Source of the DNA: Hyphomonas sp.
GTDB taxonomy: Bacteria > Pseudomonadota > Alphaproteobacteria > Caulobacterales > Hyphomonadaceae
Length of the DNA: 5,851 nucleotides
Direction of reading: 5' to 3'
NCBI GenBank assembly: GCA_024743015.1
Contig: JANSXJ010000237.1
Span: 1-5,851 of the forward strand
Shown here: positions 1-4,639 of the stretch, piece after piece
Layout: each line of letters opens with the position of its first letter
Numbering within the stretch: the first letter of the stretch is position 1
Position numbers and translations under genes: made by a program
The notes under the pieces: generated by a model
Databases searched by the model: none
What the model saw: only the letters and a program-made list of their open reading frames with translations
Told to the model about the DNA's origin: nothing

Positions 1-30
1 AAGAGCCCACCTTTGCTGGTGGGCTTTTTT
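1..30 (+). terminator. Intrinsic terminator of an upstream gene outside the window
   Basis: A 7-bp GC-rich stem (GCCCACC at 5-11 with GGTGGGC at 18-24) closes a 6-nt loop and is followed by six T residues (25-30). A4 and T25 can extend the stem. The T run lies on the + strand side, so it should end a + strand transcript entering from the left. The gene it serves is not in the window. The minus-strand side has only a poor T tract, so it is probably one-directional. Confidence 0.85.
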
Positions 31-83
31 GCACTATGTGCACCGCAACATGTTTGCCGGCGCAGTGATTCGAAGTCGGCCCC

Positions 84-103
84 GCTGTTCAATCCGGAAC
101 AGC
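84..103 (+). other. Short hairpin in the helicase leader
   Basis: GCTGTTC (84-90) and GAACAGC (97-103) form a perfect 7-bp inverted repeat around a 6-nt loop, about 40 nt before the helicase start codon. There is no T run after it, so it is not a terminator. It could be a leader RNA structure or a protein site. Nothing else convincing was found between 31 and 143: no clear -35/-10 pair and no RNA gene. Confidence 0.35.
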
Positions 104-143
104 TTGATGTGACCGACCTTTCAATCCACAGCTGGACAATATT

Positions 144-1631
144 TTGACTGATACCCCACAGATTACTTTCGCCGAGCTCAATCTCGACCCCCGCATCCAG
201 AGCGCCATTGATGCCGCTGGTTATGAGCATCCAACGCCGATCCAGGAACAAGCCATTCCGGTGATCAAGAAGGGCGGCGATGTCACTGGCATCGCGCAGA
301 CCGGAACCGGTAAGACTGCGGCTTTTACTCTGCCCATGATGCACCGCCTGACAAAGGGCCGCGCGCGTGCTCGGATGCCGCGCAGCTTGATCCTTTGCCC
401 GACACGCGAACTCGCCGCCCAGGTCGCAGAGAATTTCGAAACCTATGGCAAAGACCTGAAGCTCAACATGGCGCTGCTGATTGGCGGCGTGAGTTTCAAG
501 GAGCAAGAACAAAAGCTGATGCGCGGTGTCGACGTCCTGATCGCAACTCCCGGCCGTCTGATCGACCAATTCGAACGCGGCAAGATCCTGCTGACCGGCG
601 TTGAGGTGTTCACCATCGACGAAGCCGACCGTATGTTGGACATGGGCTTTATCCCGGACATTGAGAAGATCTGCAAACTCCTGCCGCCGCGCCGTCAGAC
701 CCTGCTCTTTTCTGCAACCATGCCGAAGGAAATCGCCCGCCTCGCCAAGACCTTTCAGAAGGACCCGATCCGGATTGAAGTGGCGCGAGAATCAAAAACG
801 GCCGAAACCATCACCCAGCACGTGATCAAACTGCCGCGCGGCGATGACAAGGCGAAACGCACCGCCCTGCGCCGGGTAATTGAGAGCCGCGATGTCAAGA
901 ACGGGATCGTTTTCTGCAATCGCAAGCGCGAAGTCGACATTGTCGCCAAGTCACTGCAAAAACATGGGTTCAGCGCCGCTGCGATTCACGGGGACCTGCC
1001 GCAAAGCGCGCGCACGGACACGCTGAACAGATTTCGGGAAGGCGACTTGCAATTGCTCGTCGCTTCAGACGTCGCAGCGCGCGGACTGGACATTCCGGAT
1101 GTCGGTCACGTTTTCAACTACTCCCCGCCACCCAAGGATGAGGACTATGTCCACCGTATCGGTCGGACCGGCCGGGCCGGGCGAGAAGGCGAGAGCTTCA
1201 CGCTTGTCGGACCGATGGACGAGAAATCCTGGCGCGGCGTGATGATGCTGATCAAAACTGATGTCACGGAATTTATGCCGGAAGGTCTCGTGGAAGAGCT
1301 TGAAGGTCTTCCATCCGACGCCGATAGCCGACGGGGACGCGGCCGCAACGAACGCGGTGGCCGCGGACGCGAGCGAGGCGAAAGACGTGGCCGGGGCCGC
1401 GGACGAAAAGAGCGCGGCGAACGCGAAGAACGCGCTGAAAAACCCGCGCGTCAGCCCCGCAAAGAAGCAGCTGAGGGCGCGACCGAAAACGCCGCCGCAG
1501 AGGCGCCTGAAAAGCCACGCAAAGAACGTCCTAAACGCGACTACAAACGCAAGGATGACGACCTCATCCTGGACCCGGCTCCAGACGACCTCCGCGGCTT
1601 CGGCGACGATGTGCCAGCATTTCTAAAATAA
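144..1631 (+). CDS. rhlE: DEAD-box ATP-dependent RNA helicase, RhlE type
   Basis: This is an ATP-dependent RNA unwinding enzyme of superfamily 2, probably cytoplasmic, acting in RNA remodelling such as ribosome assembly, decay or cold adaptation (family knowledge). All core motifs are visible: Q motif (F9 and GYEHPTPIQ 26-34), Walker A AQTGTGKT 51-58, PTRELA 86-91, TPGR 135-138, DEAD 159-162, SAT 190-192, ARGLDIP 312-318 and HRIGRTGRAG 337-346. DEADRMLDMGF is typical of RhlE. The tail from about 395 to 470 is disordered-looking, rich in Arg, Gly, Glu and Lys, and probably binds RNA; the end, GFGDDVPAFLK, is acidic and hydrophobic. The start is TTG: an in-frame stop lies at 105-107, the only other upstream candidate is CTG at 132, and starting here puts the Q motif at the usual distance. 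The ribosome site is weak (GGA at 134-136). The RhlE subgroup is likely but not proven. Confidence 0.96.
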   Translation: MTDTPQITFAELNLDPRIQSAIDAAGYEHPTPIQEQAIPVIKKGGDVTGIAQTGTGKTAAFTLPMMHRLTKGRARARMPRSLILCPTRELAAQVAENFETYGKDLKLNMALLIGGVSFKEQEQKLMRGVDVLIATPGRLIDQFERGKILLTGVEVFTIDEADRMLDMGFIPDIEKICKLLPPRRQTLLFSATMPKEIARLAKTFQKDPIRIEVARESKTAETITQHVIKLPRGDDKAKRTALRRVIESRDVKNGIVFCNRKREVDIVAKSLQKHGFSAAAIHGDLPQSARTDTLNRFREGDLQLLVASDVAARGLDIPDVGHVFNYSPPPKDEDYVHRIGRTGRAGREGESFTLVGPMDEKSWRGVMMLIKTDVTEFMPEGLVEELEGLPSDADSRRGRGRNERGGRGRERGERRGRGRGRKERGEREERAEKPARQPRKEAAEGATENAAAEAPEKPRKERPKRDYKRKDDDLILDPAPDDLRGFGDDVPAFLK

Positions 1632-1663
1632 AAAAAGACCGCCTGGGACGAGGCGGCCTTTTC
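1630..1663. terminator. Bidirectional intrinsic terminator between convergent genes
   Basis: The core stem is CCGCCT (1639-1644) with AGGCGG (1651-1656) around a 6-nt loop. After one A·C mismatch it is extended by G1637-C1658 and A-T pairs. It is flanked by seven A on the left (1630-1636) and TTTT on the right (1659-1662), so it has a U run in both directions. It sits between the helicase stop (1629-1631) and the aldehyde dehydrogenase stop (1683-1685) and should serve both. The minus-strand U tract is the longer, so termination of the dehydrogenase transcript may be stronger. Confidence 0.88.
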
Positions 1664-1682
1664 TAAACAATTTATCGCTGGA

Positions 1683-3119
1683 CTACTTCTTCATTCGTCC
1701 CGCGACCTGCTTGCGGAATTTGTCGCCATAGGGCGGGCGCATCATCGCGAGGATTTCGTTGCCCGTCTGGGTGTAGATGGCTTTTTTGTGCGTGAACTCC
1801 ATGAAACCGTCACGGCCATGATAAGCCCCCATGCCGGACGGACCGACGCCGCCAAACGGGAGATCCTCCTGCGCCACGTGGAAGATCACATCATTGACCG
1901 TCACGCCGCCTGAAGTTGTGTTGTTCAGGACCATGTCGCGCTCCATCGCATCGTCGCCAAAATAGTAGAGCCCGAGCGGACGAGGGTGGTCGTTAATGTA
2001 GGCAACTGCGTCACTCGTCTCGGTATAGGTTTTGAGCGGCAGGATGGGACCGAAAATTTCGTCCTGCATCACTTTCATATCGTCGGTCGGATTGAGCACG
2101 ATGTGCGGCGCCATCTTATGGTGCGGCTGCTGACTGAAATTCTCATTCTGCGGATTGATCTCGACCACTTCCGCGCCTTTCTCCCGCGCATCATCGAGAT
2201 AGGAATTCAGGCGCTCATAGTGGCGTTGATTGACGATGGAGGTGTAGTCATCATTGTCTTTCAAACCCTCCGGGAACATTTTTCCGACGGCCGCCTGCGC
2301 AGCGCCGACAAACTCGCCGGTCTTGGCTTCAGGCACGAAGGCATAATCGGGCGCGAGGCAGATCTGTCCGGCATTCAGGGTCTTACCCGCCATGATCCGG
2401 CTGGCCGCTTTGTTCAGGTCGGCTGACTTGCCCAGGATGACCGGCGACTTTCCGCCGAGCTCCAGCGTCAATGGCACGAGATTGTCAGCTGCAGCGCGCA
2501 TGACATGATGAGCGATCGAGGTCGCACCAGTGAAGACCAAATGATCAAATGGCAGCTGGGTAAACTTGGCGCCAACATCCGGCCCGCCTGTCACCACGAC
2601 GACTTCTTCTTCCGTATAATATTTCGCGATCAGCTCCGCCATCAGCTCGCTGGTTCGTTCGGTAAATTCAGACGGTTTGATCATGGCACGGTTGCCCGCG
2701 GCGAACACATTTGCAAGCGGCGCGAAGGTCAGGTTCACCGGGAAATTCCACGGGCTGATAATCCCGATGACGCCCTTGGGCTGATGCTGGATCTGCGCTT
2801 TCGATCCGAGCAAGCCGAGTGGAAATTCCACTTTTCGCTTTTCCGGCCGCATCCATTTGCGCAAATGCTTCTTCGAGAACTTCAACGCCCCAATTGAACC
2901 AGCAATGTCCGTCAGGTTCGATTGGTCGATCGACCGGTGGCCGAAATCCTCAGCCATGGCCCGCGACAGCACTTCTCCATGAGTTGCCAGCAGATCGATT
3001 GATTTGTCGATCCAGGCCTCGCGCTGCTCCGCGGAAGGGATCCCATCGCGGATGTTTGCGGCTTTCTGTTTGGCGAGAATGGCACCCATGCCATCTGCAG
3101 AGATTGCGTCCAATGCCAT
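1683..3119 (-). CDS. Aldehyde dehydrogenase, coniferyl-aldehyde dehydrogenase (CalB-like) type
   Basis: NAD(P)-dependent oxidation of an aldehyde to its acid; 478 aa, a full-length soluble ALDH-superfamily enzyme of the shorter class 3-like type. Visible residues: PWNFP with oxyanion-hole Asn125, cofactor-site Lys148 in KPSE, Glu151 at the position that often favours NAD+, general base Glu220 in ELGGK 220-224, catalytic Cys254 in AGQICLAPDY, and EIFGP 354-358. The context around Cys254 (C-x-A-P-D-Y) and the C-terminal MRPPYG are features I associate with the CalB subfamily, which oxidises coniferyl and other aromatic or medium-chain aldehydes; the true substrate cannot be read from sequence. 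The ATG start is backed by a strong GGAGG (3126-3130) with 6-nt spacing. It diverges from the crotonase gene, suggesting joint control. One oddity is FTGAT (196-200), where many relatives have FTGST. Confidence 0.93.
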   Translation of the reverse strand: MALDAISADGMGAILAKQKAANIRDGIPSAEQREAWIDKSIDLLATHGEVLSRAMAEDFGHRSIDQSNLTDIAGSIGALKFSKKHLRKWMRPEKRKVEFPLGLLGSKAQIQHQPKGVIGIISPWNFPVNLTFAPLANVFAAGNRAMIKPSEFTERTSELMAELIAKYYTEEEVVVVTGGPDVGAKFTQLPFDHLVFTGATSIAHHVMRAAADNLVPLTLELGGKSPVILGKSADLNKAASRIMAGKTLNAGQICLAPDYAFVPEAKTGEFVGAAQAAVGKMFPEGLKDNDDYTSIVNQRHYERLNSYLDDAREKGAEVVEINPQNENFSQQPHHKMAPHIVLNPTDDMKVMQDEIFGPILPLKTYTETSDAVAYINDHPRPLGLYYFGDDAMERDMVLNNTTSGGVTVNDVIFHVAQEDLPFGGVGPSGMGAYHGRDGFMEFTHKKAIYTQTGNEILAMMRPPYGDKFRKQVAGRMKK

Positions 3120-3125
3120 CTTGAT

Positions 3126-3130
3126 CCTCC
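3126..3130 (-). promoter_or_regulatory. Ribosome binding site of the aldehyde dehydrogenase
   Basis: On the minus strand this reads GGAGG, six nucleotides before the ATG at 3119. It is a near-consensus Shine-Dalgarno site and fixes the start codon. Confidence 0.85.
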
Positions 3131-3139
3131 GAGGCTTTC

Positions 3140-3161
3140 TTATCGTTGACGTAAAGGATAA
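3140..3161. promoter_or_regulatory. 22-bp imperfect palindrome, candidate operator
   Basis: The arms TTATCGTT (3140-3147) and AAGGATAA (3154-3161) are inverted copies with one mismatch; the 6-bp centre GACGTA continues the symmetry at 4 of 6 positions. In all, 9 of 11 base pairs are symmetric. It overlaps the predicted -10 (3155-3160) and start point of the aldehyde dehydrogenase promoter, a usual place for a repressor dimer such as a TetR- or GntR-type regulator. The regulator is not in the window. Function is inferred from symmetry and position only. Confidence 0.45.
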
Positions 3162-3182
3162 CGCAGAATGCCTTCATGACAA
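3155..3182 (-). promoter_or_regulatory. Predicted promoter of the aldehyde dehydrogenase
   Basis: On the minus strand, TTGTCA (3182-3177; 5 of 6 to the sigma-70 consensus) and TATCCT (3160-3155; 4 of 6) are separated by 16 nt. Transcription would begin near 3148, giving a leader of about 29 nt that contains the GGAGG site. The -10 lies within one arm of the palindrome at 3140-3161. Confidence 0.45.
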
Positions 3183-3211
3183 AACAAATCCATCCTGCCC
3201 CCACGTCACGG

Positions 3212-3239
3212 TTTTCACAGCGCGATTGCCGAATAGATT
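3212..3239 (+). promoter_or_regulatory. Weak predicted promoter of the crotonase gene
   Basis: TTTTCA (3212-3217) and TAGATT (3234-3239) are spaced by 16 nt; each matches sigma-70 consensus at 4 of 6 positions. A start near 3246 would leave a short leader ending in the ribosome site AGGGAGAG (3252-3259) before the ATG at 3264. An inverted copy of TGACGT, the core of the palindrome at 3140-3161, lies just upstream at 3203-3208. Confidence 0.28.
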
Positions 3240-3263
3240 AATACTCATCACAGGGAGAGTGCC

Positions 3264-4049
3264 ATGAGCTTCAAAAAGATTGCCTATGACGTGCGCGACG
3301 ATATTGCGACGATTGCTTTTGATGATCCGAAAACCATGAACGCAGCGGGCATGGACACGATTGAAGAATTATTGCTGGCGATTGAGCAGGCGGGCGACGA
3401 AGCGCGCTGCACGATCATCACGGGCAACGGCCGCGGATTTTGCTCGGGCGCGAACCTGTCCTCAGATCCCGGTGAACGACCACAAGGCAAACCGGATGCC
3501 GGTAAAGGGCTCGATACGCATTATAATCCCTTCATCAAGGCGATGCGCACCCACCCGCACCCTATCATCACGGCTGTGAACGGCGCGGCGGCGGGCGTCG
3601 GCTGCTCCATTGCCTTGATGGGTGATTTCATCATTGCAGCACAAAGCGGCTACTTCCTGCAGGCCTTCCGCCGTATCGGACTGGTTCCAGATGGCGGTTC
3701 GACGTTCCTTCTGCCCCGCCTGGTTGGCCGGGCCAAGGCGATGGAGATGACGCTATTCGGTGACAAGGTGTTCGCTGATCAGGCGCTCGAATGGGGTATG
3801 ATCAACAAAGTCGTTCCCGACGATCAGCTCATGAATGAGGCGCGCGCCTATGCCAAACGTCTGGCGGATGGGCCAACCCAGGCCCTGGCGCTGATCCGGG
3901 ATCTGGTCTGGCAGGCGGAAGATAATGATTTCGATAGCCAGCTACAGGCCGAACGCTTTGCCCAGCGTACAGCCGGTCGGCAACCGGATTTCAAAGAGGG
4001 CGTCAAGGCGTTCCTTGAGAAACGCCCCGCAAATTTCAGAAAGGCGTAA
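3264..4049 (+). CDS. Enoyl-CoA hydratase/isomerase (crotonase) family protein, PaaG-like
   Basis: Acts on an acyl-CoA thioester in the cytoplasm. At 261 aa it is full length for a single-domain crotonase, normally a trimer or hexamer. Oxyanion-hole segments are visible at GFCSGANL 58-65 and NGAAAGVGC 106-114. The two catalytic glutamates of true hydratases are absent: by alignment Ser115 and Phe135 stand there. Instead the protein has GLVPD with Asp143, followed by LLPRLVGRAKAM and, later, EWGMI. This is the arrangement of PaaG, the epoxyphenylacetyl-CoA/enoyl-CoA isomerase, in which an aspartate is the catalytic acid. The C-terminus (QRTAGRQPDFKEGVKAFLEK) also resembles PaaG. An isomerase is therefore more likely than a hydratase, but no other phenylacetate (paa) genes lie nearby, so the substrate is open. 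The ATG start has AGGGAG 5-6 nt upstream. It is divergent from the aldehyde dehydrogenase and convergent with the TfoX-like gene, 7 bp between stops. Confidence 0.92.
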   Translation: MSFKKIAYDVRDDIATIAFDDPKTMNAAGMDTIEELLLAIEQAGDEARCTIITGNGRGFCSGANLSSDPGERPQGKPDAGKGLDTHYNPFIKAMRTHPHPIITAVNGAAAGVGCSIALMGDFIIAAQSGYFLQAFRRIGLVPDGGSTFLLPRLVGRAKAMEMTLFGDKVFADQALEWGMINKVVPDDQLMNEARAYAKRLADGPTQALALIRDLVWQAEDNDFDSQLQAERFAQRTAGRQPDFKEGVKAFLEKRPANFRKA

Positions 4050-4056
4050 TCGCAGC

Positions 4057-4431
4057 CTAGAACGTTGTGCGGCGCGGCGATTTCACTTTCGCTCTTCGCG
4101 CCTGCACAGCGACATCCAACGCCTTTCGGGCCCAATCAGAGGCTTCGTCCCGATCATCCAGCGCGTTTACGGGTAGCGAGACGTAGCTCATCGTAATCGT
4201 CTTGCCGGTGCTCGGATTGGTCCATTCAAAGGGCTGACCGCCTTCGTCTACAAGGTCGGCTTTCAGCGCATCATCTGATTTGACGTAGATCTGATCCTGG
4301 TCGATCAGCGCAAACATGTCTTCTCCGGAATAGACCCCGGCGCCGCCAAACATCTTTCGAATTCGAATGCGTCCGAGACTAGCGAACAGATCTTCGACAT
4401 AGGTGTGAAATGGGTTGTCCTGTTTTGTCAT
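4057..4431 (-). CDS. TfoX N-terminal domain protein
   Basis: 124 aa, small and soluble, with only the TfoX/Sxy N-terminal domain. Hallmarks are MFGGAGVY (27-34), FALI (40-43), IYVK (48-51), MSYVSLP (81-87) and Trp100 near the end of the domain. The C-terminal TfoX domain of gammaproteobacterial Sxy (about 200 aa in all) is missing, so a role as a competence regulator should not be assumed; stand-alone N-domain proteins are common and mostly uncharacterised. The last 15 residues are rich in Arg and Lys (ARRAKVKSPRR) and lie over a strong DNA inverted repeat (4063-4111). The ATG start has an excellent GGAGG site (4438-4442) with 6-nt spacing. The gene follows the serine hydrolase on the same strand after 208 bp and has its own candidate promoter, so it is probably transcribed separately. 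Confidence 0.9.
   Translation of the reverse strand: MTKQDNPFHTYVEDLFASLGRIRIRKMFGGAGVYSGEDMFALIDQDQIYVKSDDALKADLVDEGGQPFEWTNPSTGKTITMSYVSLPVNALDDRDEASDWARKALDVAVQARRAKVKSPRRTTF
4063..4111. other. Long hairpin at the convergent 3' ends
   Basis: CGTTGTGCGGCGCG (4063-4076) pairs with 4097-4111 (CGCGCC, one bulged T, then GCACAGCG): 14 pairs, one a G·T wobble. Inside, GCGA (4077-4080) pairs with TCGC (4089-4092), leaving an 8-nt loop and a 4-nt bulge. It begins 13 nt after the crotonase stop and lies within the last codons (about 107-123) of the TfoX-like gene. No U run follows on either strand, so it is not a standard intrinsic terminator; it may protect or end the crotonase mRNA. Confidence 0.5.
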
Positions 4432-4455
4432 CTACTTCCTCCGGCGATGTCCCAT
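4432..4455 (-). other. Possible 7-codon upstream ORF in the TfoX-like leader
   Basis: On the minus strand an ATG at 4455 opens a frame coding MGHRRRK and ends in TAG (4434-4432) directly before the ATG of the TfoX-like gene, in the same frame. A good AGGAG (4467-4463) precedes it by 7 nt. Its CGG-AGG codons contain the ribosome site of the main gene, so translating it would place ribosomes over that site. It may be chance; such a short frame has no coding statistics. Confidence 0.3.
4438..4442 (-). promoter_or_regulatory. Ribosome binding site of the TfoX-like gene
   Basis: Minus-strand GGAGG, followed by AAGTAG and then the ATG at 4431. The strength and spacing of the site support this start over any internal one. 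Confidence 0.85.
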
Positions 4456-4495
4456 TGTTCGGCTCCTCGGACCAGGCATGTCCGGGCAATTTGGG
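4451..4495 (-). promoter_or_regulatory. Structured leader of the TfoX-like mRNA
   Basis: The inner stem pairs CGGAC with GTCCG (4468-4472 and 4480-4484) around a 7-nt loop; C4466-G4486 extends it past one mismatch. The outer stem pairs CCCATTG (4451-4457) with 4487-4495, with a 2-nt bulge. In the minus-strand RNA the inner stem touches the AGGAG of the short upstream ORF and the outer stem covers that ORF's ATG. The pairing is visible in the sequence; a regulatory role is inferred. Confidence 0.35.
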
Positions 4496-4516
4496 ACTTA
4501 CGCGAGGGAACATGGT

Positions 4517-4545
4517 TTTTTATTTCGATTTGGCAACCCTGACAA
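4517..4545 (-). promoter_or_regulatory. Predicted promoter of the TfoX-like gene
   Basis: On the minus strand TTGTCA (4545-4540; 5 of 6 to consensus) and TAAAAA (4522-4517; 4 of 6) are 17 nt apart. Initiation near 4510 gives a leader of about 80 nt that would contain the hairpin and the short upstream ORF. The 208-bp gap 4432-4639 is visibly more AT-rich than the genes around it, in keeping with a promoter region. No convincing terminator for the serine hydrolase was found in it. Confidence 0.4.
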
Positions 4546-4639
4546 CGCTGGCACGCACTCTAAAAAGTCAATTTTTTGGATTAGAGGCACAAAATACCCC
4601 TATCGCGCGGTCAAGCTTTCGAAAATTTCACCTGATCGG

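Noticed and set aside
62..80. A TTCGAA-containing stretch resembling a tRNA T-loop
   Set aside because: Neither strand gives a 5-bp T stem around the loop, and no acceptor or anticodon arms can be formed, so this is not a tRNA fragment.
50..112. A 20-codon ORF (MFAGAVIRSR...) before the helicase
   Set aside because: There is no ribosome site before its ATG and no coding signal; it overlaps the leader hairpin and is likely chance.
1273..1626. Open frames on both strands within the helicase tail
   Set aside because: They are by-products of the low-complexity Arg/Gly/Glu coding region, which keeps several frames open.
1986..2897. Two open frames on the + strand (146 and 130 codons) opposite the aldehyde dehydrogenase
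   Set aside because: They are antisense shadows of a clearly conserved gene, with no ribosome sites and no recognisable domains; long antisense frames are expected in GC-rich codon usage.
4558..4586. CTCTAA / TTAGAG inverted repeat in the AT-rich gap as a terminator for the serine hydrolase
   Set aside because: The stem is AT-rich and short, with a bulged inner part, and is not followed by a U run in the minus direction.
4617..4624. TTTCGAAA palindrome after the serine hydrolase
   Set aside because: An 8-bp perfect palindrome of A/T-rich bases is expected by chance and has no positional link to a promoter.
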